DNA of 8,119 nucleotides from JAVBTT01 sp031550325 (GCA_031550325.1 JAVBOR010000064.1:1-8119); one strand, 5' to 3'. Shown: positions 1-5,562, counted from the first letter of the stretch. Notes: generated by a model from the sequence alone, not told the origin. Made by a program: numbers and translations.

Positions 1-106
1 GTGTAGATCATTCAGATCATTTTATCACACACCGTCCGTAATGGGAAGCGTTACGAGCATATTTTTCATTCTGTTCATGTTCGGGTGTTTTCCCCGGGCC
101 GCTCCT
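1..106. other. Intergenic stretch, no gene seen
   Basis: I see no convincing gene here. AGATCATT occurs twice in tandem (5-12 and 14-21) as a 9-base unit with one mismatch. A weak 5-bp hairpin, CGTAA/TTACG, lies at 37-55. A plus-strand reading frame opens at 41 but runs through the composite repeat, has no ribosome binding site and resembles no family. The neighbour beyond position 1 is unknown. Confidence 0.5.
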
Positions 107-290
107 CGTCCTTTATCGGTTTTCACGTCGAGCCTGGCGGCGCAGCCGGCAGGTTTTGCTGGACTGGTTGAGCGCAAAGCATGGAAACAAGTGACTTTCA
201 CGGATTCACTCCGGGAAAGTCACCCAATGCGCGTCTTCACAAAGACGCGTTCCTGCTCCCGTTTGTAGACAAATCGAAGGTTTGTCTACA
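107..290 (+). repeat. Composite hairpin repeat, copy 1
   Basis: This stretch is colinear with 3308-3493. It has a GC-rich core (107-188) containing CGAGCCTGGCGGC at 129-141, then three hairpins. H1 (191-223) pairs GTGACTTTCACGGA with TCCGGGAAAGTCAC around TTCAC, with one mismatch. H2 (230-249) pairs CGCGTCTT with AAGACGCG around the loop CACA. H3 (264-290) pairs TGTAGACAAA with TTTGTCTACA. Compared with copy 2, the inner part of H1, the H2 loop and the H3 arms are kept, while the outer stem bases change on both sides so that pairing survives. The element lies downstream of the stop codon of the desulfurase-like gene, which is on the opposite strand. Function is unknown; a dispersed MITE-like element or a structured RNA are both possible. 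Confidence 0.75.
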
Positions 291-293
291 GCC

Positions 294-322
294 CTCAGGG
301 GCGGTCACTGACCGCCCCTGAG
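294..322. repeat. Near-perfect 29-base palindrome
   Basis: CTCAGGGGCGGTCA (294-307) and TGACCGCCCCTGAG (309-322) are perfect reverse complements around one central base. It sits about 50 bases past the stop of the minus-strand desulfurase-like gene, so it could stop or protect that transcript. No T-run follows on either strand, so it is not a classical intrinsic terminator. It occupies the position after H3 where copy 2 of the composite repeat has its 3517-3537 hairpin, but the sequence is unrelated. Confidence 0.7.
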
Positions 323-371
323 ATTGGCCTCTTGCGTCAACGCGGCTTTCGGCGCGGTTCTTTTGACAAAG

Positions 372-1499
372 TTATGCGCGGCTGATGCGGCGCATCGCCT
401 CCAAAAAGCCGCGGATCTCGCTGTGCTTGCTTGTTGCGGAAACGCTCAGCCGCACCGTGCCACCGGGAAAGGTGTCGGCCGTCTTGTGCGCGCTCGGCGC
501 GCAGTGCAGTCCGCCGCGAACGCAGACCTCTTCCTTGGCCAGACTGCCAGCAACAGTCTCGCTGTTCATATCTTTGCAGACAAAGCTCAGGGCGCCGCTC
601 TGACAAAAAAGATGAGGCGCGCTGAACACCCGGACGCCGCGAATCGCGGCCAAACCCTCGGCGGCGCGGGTCAAAAGCTCTTTTTCCCATGCGTCAATGC
701 CCTTATTGGCACGGATAAACTTGATGCCCTCGCTCAAACCCGCTACCCCGTGGACATTCTGGGTGCCGGGCTCCAGCCGGTCGGGCAGAAAGCCCGGCAT
801 GTCGGTCTCATCCGAACGGCTCCCCGTACCGCCCGCCAGGAGCGGGTCAAGCGCGCCGCCGGGCGGAACAAGCAGCAGTCCTGTGCCCTGAGGCCCCAGG
901 AGTCCTTTGTGCCCGGGCATGCACCAGTACGGGCCGCTGTCGCCATGGATGGGCAGGCAGCCGGCCGATTGGGCTGCGTCAATAATCATCGGCACACCGC
1001 GCGCGGCGGCCAGCTGCGCGATGCGCTCCACCGGCAGCACATAGCCAAAGGCGTTGGACACATGAGTGCACACGACCAGACCAACGTCGTCGCGCAGGGC
1101 CTCCTCAAACAAATGCACCGCCACTTCCGGTTCAAACAGTGTCGTGGGAAGCGCGGTGACATGCACGCCTTTTTTTTGGGTCAGCAAATGCAGTGGCCGC
1201 ATGACGGCGTTGTGCTCAAGCCCTGATGTCACCACGCGCATTCCCGGTTTTGCCAGGCCAACAATGGCCAGATTCAATGCGTGTGTACAATTGGATGTCA
1301 GCACGACGCGCTCCGGGTCGCGCATCTTAAAAAGTCCAGCCGCCGCTTCACGGCAATCGTACAACGCTTCCGACGCCCACAACGACGCCTGATGTCCGCT
1401 TCTGCCCGGCCCGCCGGCCAGTCTCAGCGCTCTGGACACGGCGCGGCCGACCGCGGGCGGTTTGACTAGCGTCGTTGCCGCGTTGTCGAGATAAATCAT
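372..1499 (-). CDS. Cysteine desulfurase-like PLP enzyme (class V aminotransferase fold)
   Basis: This 375-residue protein is full length for the NifS/SufS-like fold. It opens with YLDNAATT (3-10), the usual start of the family. LEHN (94-97) supplies the histidine that stacks on the cofactor, DAAQ (174-177) the cofactor-ring aspartate, and K198 in GHKGLLGPQG is the predicted Schiff-base lysine. RGGLHCAP (328-335) places C333 as the likely sulfur-accepting cysteine. The family removes sulfur, or selenium, from cysteine or selenocysteine and passes it on as a persulfide. Its ATG overlaps the stop of the DUF3343 gene (ATGA), and GGAGG lies about 10 bases upstream, so the two are probably translationally coupled. 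The sequence resembles the subfamily that includes Enterococcus EF2568, reported near selenium-metabolism genes; I recall that link from knowledge and see no selD here. The exact substrate is not settled. Confidence 0.9.
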   Translation of the reverse strand: MIYLDNAATTLVKPPAVGRAVSRALRLAGGPGRSGHQASLWASEALYDCREAAAGLFKMRDPERVVLTSNCTHALNLAIVGLAKPGMRVVTSGLEHNAVMRPLHLLTQKKGVHVTALPTTLFEPEVAVHLFEEALRDDVGLVVCTHVSNAFGYVLPVERIAQLAAARGVPMIIDAAQSAGCLPIHGDSGPYWCMPGHKGLLGPQGTGLLLVPPGGALDPLLAGGTGSRSDETDMPGFLPDRLEPGTQNVHGVAGLSEGIKFIRANKGIDAWEKELLTRAAEGLAAIRGVRVFSAPHLFCQSGALSFVCKDMNSETVAGSLAKEEVCVRGGLHCAPSAHKTADTFPGGTVRLSVSATSKHSEIRGFLEAMRRISRA

Positions 1500-1750
1500 A
1501 CAGGGTATTCCTCCATCTGCCCGTTTTGAAATTCACAAAACACGCGGGAAGCGGGAAACCCCAGCTCTTTTACAGAGACAAGCGCCTGCGCAATCTGGCT
1601 TCCGGGGATTTTGACCCCGTAGCCGCAGCCGATTCCCGGCAAACCTGCAGGCAAGCGCACCATATTCGCAGAAAACCCTCTTTTCTCAAGGGCGCGTGCC
1701 ATCCGCTGCGCATAGGTCACCGAGCGGCACACAATCAAGCAGCCGTACAT
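1496..1750 (-). CDS. DUF3343 / putative Se/S carrier-like small protein
   Basis: This 84-residue protein matches the DUF3343 pattern: a hydrophobic first strand (MYGCLIVCRSVTYA), a helix, and a central glycine/cysteine motif GIGCGYGVKI (39-48) that places C42 on a turn. The family is described as a putative sulfur or selenium carrier related to YedF/TusA-type proteins; this is a domain-level inference. It has four cysteines (C4, C8, C42, C72). AAGGGAAG lies about 9 bases before the ATG. The stop overlaps the start of the desulfurase-like gene by 4 bases, which fits a donor-carrier pair in which the desulfurase loads a persulfide or selenide on C42. ispF ends 65 bases upstream and no terminator is visible between, so cotranscription is likely. 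The biochemical role is unproven. Confidence 0.8.
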   Translation of the reverse strand: MYGCLIVCRSVTYAQRMARALEKRGFSANMVRLPAGLPGIGCGYGVKIPGSQIAQALVSVKELGFPASRVFCEFQNGQMEEYPV

Positions 1751-1815
1751 GAAAACACTTCCCTTCGATAACAGTGTATGCCGGGGAAGCGTGTCATGTC
1801 ATGAAGGGGCAGGCA

Positions 1816-2271
1816 TTATGGAAGAAGACACACGGCCATTGCCGCCATGCCCAGGCCGGCGCCTGTAAATCCAAGGCCTTCCTCGGTCGTAAACTTTACA
1901 TTGACGCGGTCAAGTTCGACGCAGAGCGCGTGAGCGAGATTCTCACGCATTTCGAGCCGGTAGGCGTCCAGCTTGGGCGCCTGAGCGATCACCGTGGCGT
2001 CCACGTGTTCGACCGGGCCGACCATGCCGCGCACCGCGCCGAGCAGCACCAGGCTGGACGCGCCGCGCCAGCGCGCGTCGGAATCGGGAAAGTGCCTGCC
2101 GATATCCCCAAGCGCCGCCGCGCCAAGCAGCGCGTCCATGACGGCGTGACACAACACGTCGGCGTCGCTGTGCCCGTCCAGCCCCGCGTCCCAGGGAATG
2201 TGCACACCGCCCAAAATCAAATCGCGTCCCTGGGCTAAGCGATGCACGTCATACCCTTGCCCTATCCTCAC
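1816..2271 (-). CDS. ispF: 2-C-methyl-D-erythritol 2,4-cyclodiphosphate synthase IspF
   Basis: IspF cyclises CDP-methylerythritol 2-phosphate to the 2,4-cyclodiphosphate and releases CMP, the fifth step of the MEP isoprenoid pathway, as a cytoplasmic trimer. The 151 residues match the usual length. GYDVHR (6-11) gives the metal ligands D8 and H10. GHSDADVLCHA (33-43) gives H42, and DIG (56-58) follows. KFTTEEGLGFTGAGLG (126-141) is the C-terminal nucleotide and product-binding motif. The start codon is GTG (2271-2269), supported by GGGAGG eight bases upstream and by the family N-terminus falling right after it. The gene begins inside the end of ispD, overlapping by 23 bases, so translation is probably coupled. 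Some bacteria fuse IspD and IspF; here they are separate frames. Confidence 0.96.
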   Translation of the reverse strand: MRIGQGYDVHRLAQGRDLILGGVHIPWDAGLDGHSDADVLCHAVMDALLGAAALGDIGRHFPDSDARWRGASSLVLLGAVRGMVGPVEHVDATVIAQAPKLDAYRLEMRENLAHALCVELDRVNVKFTTEEGLGFTGAGLGMAAMAVCLLP

Positions 2272-2992
2272 TGTCCATGCCTCCCATCAGAATTTTCTCC
2301 ACAAGCGGGAGGTCGTCCGGACGCGTAATTTTGATGTTGGCGAGCTCTCCCTCAACAATATGTACGCGCATGCCCATGCGTTCCACGGCGGCGCTGTCGT
2401 CGGTAATGAGCCAAGCCTCGCGCACGGCGCGTGCCAGCGCGCCCTGAATGATCGCCCTCTCAAAGCACTGCGGGGTCTGCACCGACACAAGCGTGTCGCG
2501 CTTCAGCGTGCGCGCCACGCAGTTCTGCTCGTCCACTTCCTTGACGGTGTCGACCGGCGAAACGCCCGGAATGGCCGCGCCAAACTGCGCGGCAGCCGCC
2601 ATCACACTGTCAATCAGACGCGGACTTGCGCAGGGGCGCGCGCCGTCGTGGACGCCGACCACGGTGGCATTTGGCGAGATCTCGGAAAGCCCTGCCAAAG
2701 AGGACTGCACGCGGTCGTCTCCTCCCCTGACGATCTTGGTGACCTTGCCAAGGCCGAAGCGCTTGCACAGGTCGCCGATCGTCCAGATATCCTCGGTGCG
2801 CGCGCACACCACAACCTCGTCTACCCACTCGCTCTGTTCCATGGCCATCAGCGTGTGGACAATCACCGGCAGGCCGGCGACCTCCTGCAAAATCTTATCA
2901 ATGCCGTTCATGCGCCGCGCCGCGCCCGCCGCCACCACGATCATGGCGCCGCGCGGACGCGCCGGCTTGGGCTTGCGTGAAAACAGACCCAT
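2249..2992 (-). CDS. ispD: 2-C-methyl-D-erythritol 4-phosphate cytidylyltransferase IspD
   Basis: IspD joins CTP and methylerythritol 4-phosphate to give CDP-methylerythritol plus pyrophosphate, the third MEP step. From this start the protein has 247 residues. The CTP loop is AAGAARRMNGIDK (21-33), with R26 and K33 as expected catalytic residues, although the second glycine of the usual AAGxGxRM is alanine. VHDGARP (114-120), VQTPQCF (171-177), TDDSAAVE (197-204) and IKITRPDDL (220-228) are all family motifs. The frame extends upstream to a GTG at 3076, but the ATG at 2992 is preferred because AGGGGAGA lies just upstream and the earlier GTG has none. A short basic tail (GLFSRKPKPARPRG) precedes the first strand. 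The gene leads the ispD-ispF-DUF3343-desulfurase unit. Confidence 0.95.
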   Translation of the reverse strand: MGLFSRKPKPARPRGAMIVVAAGAARRMNGIDKILQEVAGLPVIVHTLMAMEQSEWVDEVVVCARTEDIWTIGDLCKRFGLGKVTKIVRGGDDRVQSSLAGLSEISPNATVVGVHDGARPCASPRLIDSVMAAAAQFGAAIPGVSPVDTVKEVDEQNCVARTLKRDTLVSVQTPQCFERAIIQGALARAVREAWLITDDSAAVERMGMRVHIVEGELANIKITRPDDLPLVEKILMGGMDSEDRARV

Positions 2993-3108
2993 TGCGCTCT
3001 CCCCTTTTCTCAAACTGCTGGCCCCATCGTAAAGTCCTGCGCCGCATTGCTCCTCAAAATGCGCAGCCCGCGTCACAGTCGGCGCGTTTTCCCCGCAAAC
3101 CGCGCAAG

Positions 3109-3137
3109 ATTTAATGGGTACTTCTATATATTCACAA
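3109..3137 (-). promoter_or_regulatory. Candidate promoter for ispD unit
   Basis: On the minus strand TTGTGA (3137-3132) and TTAAAT (3114-3109) are 17 bases apart. Each matches the sigma-A consensus at four of six positions. It lies about 117 bases upstream of the ispD start, in the only AT-rich patch there. This is the best candidate I can see but a weak one. Confidence 0.35.
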
Positions 3138-3221
3138 ACCGCGATAAGAATGCGGACAAGCCAAGTCTTTTCACATTCGCCTTGCCAAAGGACCTTTGGA
3201 CCGCTGGTAAGCGGGAGTTTA

Positions 3222-3252
3222 AATCAAACCGCTGAGGCGGTTTGCAGAGAAG
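3222..3252. repeat. Left imperfect inverted repeat
   Basis: Read on the minus strand this segment carries GCAAACCGCC and CAGCGGTTTGAT in the same order as 3509-3539 on the plus strand. The flanks match in inverted orientation too (CTCT versus CTTT before GCAAACC). Each copy is also a hairpin (CAAACCGC/GCGGTTTG, here with loop TGAG at 3225-3244). The pair brackets copy 2 of the composite repeat in the manner of terminal inverted repeats. Confidence 0.65.
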
Positions 3253-3254
3253 AT

Positions 3255-3279
3255 CTTTCCCGGAGTGAAACGGGGAAAG
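3255..3279 (-). repeat. Inverted, isolated copy of hairpin H1
   Basis: The reverse complement of this 25-base segment matches the H1 hairpin of copy 1 at 22 of 25 positions by hand alignment, including the uninterrupted block TTCACTCCGGGAAAG. It lies in the opposite orientation to the full copies. The hairpin is weaker here: seven pairs, CTTTCCC/GGGAAAG, then a mismatch. Confidence 0.7.
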
Positions 3280-3307
3280 CCAGTCTGAAGATAAACCTTA
3301 CGGCTCT

Positions 3308-3493
3308 CGTCCTTTTGCGGGTTTTACGCCGAGCCTGGCGGCCGGAGCCGCAAGGTGCCTGCTGGGATAATAACCGCAAAAGATGAAACTAAAAGGCTTT
3401 CACGGATTCATTCCGGGAAAGCCTTTCTTTGTGAGGCTCCACAGAGCCGATCATGTCTCGTCGTTTTGTAGACAAAGCAAGCTTTGTCTACAA
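3308..3493 (+). repeat. Composite hairpin repeat, copy 2
   Basis: This is colinear with copy 1 at 107-290. The core (3308-3388) shares CTCGTCCTTT near its start, CGAGCCTGGCGGC (3330-3342), AGCCG, TGCTGG and a CGCAAA...GATG...AAAC tail. It is further closed by CTTTTGCGG (3312-3320) pairing with CCGCAAAAG (3374-3382). H1 (3392-3426) pairs AAAGGCTTTCACGGA with TCCGGGAAAGCCTTT around TTCAT, with one mismatch. H2 (3435-3448) pairs GGCTC with GAGCC around CACA. H3 (3466-3493) pairs TTGTAGACAAAGC with GCTTTGTCTACAA. As with copy 1, it lies beyond the 3' end of a minus-strand gene, here carD. Function is unknown. Confidence 0.75.
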
Positions 3494-3508
3494 GCGGAAG
3501 GCTCCTCG

Positions 3509-3539
3509 TTTCTTTGCAAACCGCCCACAGCGGTTTGAT
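3509..3539. repeat. Right imperfect inverted repeat
   Basis: This is the partner of 3222-3252, with GCAAACCGCC and CAGCGGTTTGAT in inverted orientation. As a hairpin it pairs CAAACCGC (3517-3524) with GCGGTTTG (3530-3537) around CCACA. It closes the segment holding copy 2 of the composite repeat. Confidence 0.65.
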
Positions 3540-3586
3540 CCAATCTTCGTTTTGTCAAAGAATCAAAGGTTCCTTGACAATCTGTA

Positions 3587-3614
3587 ATGCGGACAAGCCA
3601 AGGCTTGCCCGCAT
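3587..3614 (-). terminator. Hairpin after carD, possible terminator
   Basis: Two 13-base arms, 3587-3599 and 3602-3614, pair around AA with one A/C mismatch; GGCTTG and CAAGCC are the core. It starts 16 bases past the carD stop codon. No proper T-run follows on the minus strand (TACAGATTGTC), so termination is uncertain. Its left arm is also part of the 17-base direct repeat found again at 3149. Confidence 0.35.
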
Positions 3615-3630
3615 CAGTTGAAAAAGGAAA

Positions 3631-4107
3631 CTATGCCAGCTGCGTGTTGATTCTCTGTTCGACCTCGTCATAGTTGGAGCTCTGCGCCAGAACGATTTCA
3701 GAAATGAGAATCTGTTTGGCAGAGTGCAGCATTTTCCGCTCGCCCGTCGACAGGCCCCTCTGACGCTCGCGCGCCATAAGCCCCTTGACGACCTTGGCGA
3801 CCTCAATCAAATCGCCGCTCTTAATGCGCAACATATTTTCGCGATAGCGACGGTTCCAGTTCGAGGTCATTTCAATCTCAATTCCGGACAGCGATTCCAT
3901 AATTTCTTCGGCCGTACCGCTGTCAACGACCGCGCGTACGCCGATCTCTCTGGTGCTCGTGACGGGAATCATGACGAGCATTCCGCCCACCGGCATCTTC
4001 AGCACAAAGTACTGCCGGCTGGTTCCGTCAACCTTTTGGGTGACAATGCTTTCAATGACGCCAGCGCCGTGCATAGGGTGGACAATTTTGTCCCCCACCT
4101 CAAACAT
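3631..4107 (-). CDS. CarD-family transcriptional regulator
   Basis: This 158-residue protein has the two-part CarD/CdnL build. The N-terminal RNA-polymerase-interacting domain (about 1-60) begins MFEVGDKIVHPMHGAGVI, the common start of the family, and resembles the Mfd/TRCF interaction module. The C-terminal part (about 65-158) is helical and basic. TSNWNRRYRENM (81-92) contains W84, which corresponds to the tryptophan that wedges into the upstream edge of the promoter bubble in studied homologs. CarD proteins bind the polymerase beta subunit and stabilise open complexes, often at rRNA promoters. AAGGAGGA sits 8 bases before the ATG, and the gene has its own promoter and leader. It lies beside ispD-ispF, an arrangement also seen in other Bacillota. 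It is very likely a global regulator, not specific to its neighbours. Confidence 0.94.
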   Translation of the reverse strand: MFEVGDKIVHPMHGAGVIESIVTQKVDGTSRQYFVLKMPVGGMLVMIPVTSTREIGVRAVVDSGTAEEIMESLSGIEIEMTSNWNRRYRENMLRIKSGDLIEVAKVVKGLMARERQRGLSTGERKMLHSAKQILISEIVLAQSSNYDEVEQRINTQLA

Positions 4108-4145
4108 AACCGAATCCTCCTTCTCATAAAGATACCGCCCAGGAT

Positions 4146-4164
4146 GGGAGCATATATCGCTCCC
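4146..4164 (-). promoter_or_regulatory. Hairpin in carD leader
   Basis: GGGAGC (4146-4151) pairs with GCTCCC (4159-4164) around a 7-base AT-rich loop. It falls between the predicted transcription start (about 4176) and the carD ribosome binding site, close to the 5' end of the message. It could stabilise the transcript or be an operator. I see no known riboswitch. Confidence 0.45.
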
Positions 4165-4182
4165 TATATCTGTTATAGTCTT

Positions 4183-4211
4183 ATTATACCGTATTCTGGC
4201 CAGTTTTACAA
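4183..4211 (-). promoter_or_regulatory. Sigma-A-type promoter of carD
   Basis: On the minus strand TTGTAA (4211-4206) and a perfect TATAAT (4188-4183) are separated by 17 bases. It lies 76 bases upstream of the carD ATG in an AT-rich gap, which gives a leader of about 70 bases. Confidence 0.75.
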
Positions 4212-4240
4212 TAACAATTCAAGAAATAATTCCCAATACT

Positions 4241-4268
4241 AAAAAAAGATTCAGAAAAGCGTTTTTTC
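4241..4268 (-). terminator. Weak candidate terminator of the oxidoreductase operon
   Basis: After the gamma-subunit stop, the minus strand has a short GAAAA/TTTTC hairpin (4254-4268) and, six bases on, a run of seven T (4247-4241). The T-run is right for an intrinsic terminator but the stem is short and AT-rich, so I am unsure. It lies between the operon end and the carD promoter, where a stop is expected. Confidence 0.28.
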
Positions 4269-4282
4269 CTGCCCGAAAACCG

Positions 4283-4816
4283 TCACGCTTGCGCCTTCCC
4301 AAGTGCAATGGCGCGTAGGTTGGCTTCCAGCAGCGCGGCCTTGCGCTCGGAGACGGTTTTACGCATCGCGCTCTCCACCTGCTCGTCGGTGAACAGCCCT
4401 GTCTCGCGCAGAACCTTTCCCACCATGACCATGTTGGCAAGCCCCGCCAGCTCGGATTTGTCGGCAAGCTCGGTGGCCGGCACGTAATACGCCTCGACGT
4501 CCTCGCGCCCCACCTTGCAGTCGATCAAAGAGCTGTCGACAAAAACCTTCCCATGCGCCGCGACGCTCGACTCAAACTTTACAAGGCTCGGCAGGTTCAT
4601 CGCCACAAGGATGTCCGGGTCTGTCACAAGCGGACTCCCCACGGGCTCGTCGCTCAGCACAACGCCGCAGTTGGCCGTTCCGCCGCGCATTTCAGGTCCG
4701 TAAGAAGGGAGCCAGCTCACCTGCGCGTCGGCCAGCATGCCGCAATAGGCCAGAAATTTCCCCGTGAACAAAATGCCCTGACCGCCAAAGCCAGCCAAAA
4801 GAATTCTCGCGTTCAA
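4283..4816 (-). CDS. 2-oxoacid:ferredoxin oxidoreductase, gamma subunit
   Basis: This 177-residue protein has the pyruvate/ketoisovalerate oxidoreductase gamma fold. The N-terminal loop AGFGGQGILFTGK (8-20) and SYGPEMRGGTANC (38-50) are family signatures. In the four-subunit enzymes the gamma chain forms part of the CoA-binding site beside the TPP subunit. The start is TTG (4816-4814), supported by GGGAGGGG about 8 bases upstream and by the family N-terminus immediately following. The gene begins 2 bases after the beta stop. It is the last gene of the operon. The sequence alone does not decide between branched-chain 2-oxoacids, 2-oxoglutarate and other substrates. Confidence 0.93.
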   Translation of the reverse strand: MNARILLAGFGGQGILFTGKFLAYCGMLADAQVSWLPSYGPEMRGGTANCGVVLSDEPVGSPLVTDPDILVAMNLPSLVKFESSVAAHGKVFVDSSLIDCKVGREDVEAYYVPATELADKSELAGLANMVMVGKVLRETGLFTDEQVESAMRKTVSERKAALLEANLRAIALGKAQA

Positions 4817-4818
4817 GC

Positions 4819-5562
4819 CTATTCCCCTCCCTTCTTCTTGAAAACACCCAGCGGGTAATAGGGAATCATATGCTCAGCCAGCCAGTGAAGCGCGGCCACA
4901 GGCTCCATGCCCCAGTTTGTGGGGCAGGTGGACAGCACCTCGACAATGGAAAAGCCCTTGCCGTCCAGCTGGTTTTGAAACGCCAGCTTGATGGCTTTTT
5001 TGGCCTCGCGCACATTTTTGACGCTGTCCGCGGCCACGCGCTGGGCAAGCGCCACGCCGTCGAGCGTGGCCAGCATCTCGCAAACACGGATCGGATAGCC
5101 GGCTGTCTGGATGTCGCGGCCATATGGCGAGGTCTGCGTCACCTGCCCCGGCATGGACGTCGGCGCCATCTGCCCGCCGGTCATGCCGTAAATGGCGTTG
5201 TTGACAAAGATCACCGTGATGTTTTCTCCGCGCGCCGCCGCGTGTACGGTTTCAGCCGTGCCGATCGCGGCCAGGTCGCCGTCGCCCTGATAGGTAAACA
5301 CAACCGACTGCGGCGAGGCGCGCTTGACCCCGGTGGCCACCGCTGGCGCGCGGCCGTGCGCCGCCTGAATCATGTCGCAGTTAAAGTAGTTATACGCAAG
5401 CACCGCACAGCCGACCGGCGCGACGCCCACGGTTTTCCCCGTGACGCCCAGCTCATCCAAACACTCGGCCACCAGCCGGTGAATGATGCCGTGCGTGCAT
5501 CCCGGGCAGTAATGGGTCACGTTCTCACTGAGCGCCTTCGGACGCTGAAAAACAGTTGTCAT
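4819..5562 (-). CDS. 2-oxoacid:ferredoxin oxidoreductase, beta subunit (TPP-binding)
   Basis: This 247-residue subunit binds thiamine diphosphate and carries out the decarboxylation of the 2-oxoacid. HYCPGCTHG (17-25) is the conserved N-terminal motif of the family. The TPP motif starts at GDGD (93-96) and ends at NN (121-122), followed by YGMTGGQMAPTS (125-136), a hallmark of these beta chains. The length is typical for the four-subunit type, in which the iron-sulfur clusters are on a separate delta subunit. Its ATG overlaps the alpha stop (ATGA) and a strong GGGGGAGGG lies upstream, so alpha and beta should be made in equal amounts. CPTNWGMEP (213-221) near the C-terminus is also typical. 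Confidence 0.95.
   Translation of the reverse strand: MTTVFQRPKALSENVTHYCPGCTHGIIHRLVAECLDELGVTGKTVGVAPVGCAVLAYNYFNCDMIQAAHGRAPAVATGVKRASPQSVVFTYQGDGDLAAIGTAETVHAAARGENITVIFVNNAIYGMTGGQMAPTSMPGQVTQTSPYGRDIQTAGYPIRVCEMLATLDGVALAQRVAADSVKNVREAKKAIKLAFQNQLDGKGFSIVEVLSTCPTNWGMEPVAALHWLAEHMIPYYPLGVFKKKGGE

Larger units (their letters stand above)
3149..3630. repeat. Gene-free hairpin array between carD and ispD
   Basis: I find no gene here, but the region is full of inverted repeats. Stems lie at 3185-3199 (CCAAAGG/CCTTTGG), 3201-3214 (CCGCT/AGCGG), 3225-3244, 3255-3279, 3392-3426, 3435-3448, 3466-3493, 3517-3537, 3552-3580 and 3587-3614, plus a GC-rich core at 3333-3355. A 17-base direct repeat, AATGCGGACAAGCCAAG, occurs at 3149-3165 and 3586-3602, near the two ends. 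The arrangement suggests several small palindromic elements accumulated at one site, or a long structured RNA. Overlapping reading frames here lack ribosome binding sites and family resemblance. Confidence 0.7.

Noticed and set aside
41..268. Plus-strand frame of 75 codons with a hydrophobic start
   Set aside because: It runs through the core and hairpins of composite repeat copy 1 and has no Shine-Dalgarno sequence.
324..1226. Long plus-strand reading frame (300 codons) opposite the desulfurase-like gene
   Set aside because: It mirrors a GC-rich gene with clear catalytic motifs on the minus strand, has no ribosome binding site and resembles no family.
2993..3076. Upstream GTG start giving a 275-residue IspD
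   Set aside because: No ribosome binding site precedes it, while the ATG at 2992 has AGGGGAGA and fits the family length.
3114..3386. Plus-strand frame of 90 codons in the hairpin array
   Set aside because: It covers several palindromes, has no ribosome binding site, and the equivalent frame is not kept in copy 1.
3392..3433. Plus-strand intrinsic terminator at H1 of copy 2 (stem followed by TTTCTTTG)
   Set aside because: No plus-strand gene lies upstream, and the H1 of copy 1 has no T-rich tail; it is better explained as part of the repeat.
3149..3614. CRISPR array
   Set aside because: The repeated units are hairpins of differing sequence with irregular spacing; there are no regular direct repeats with spacers and no cas genes.
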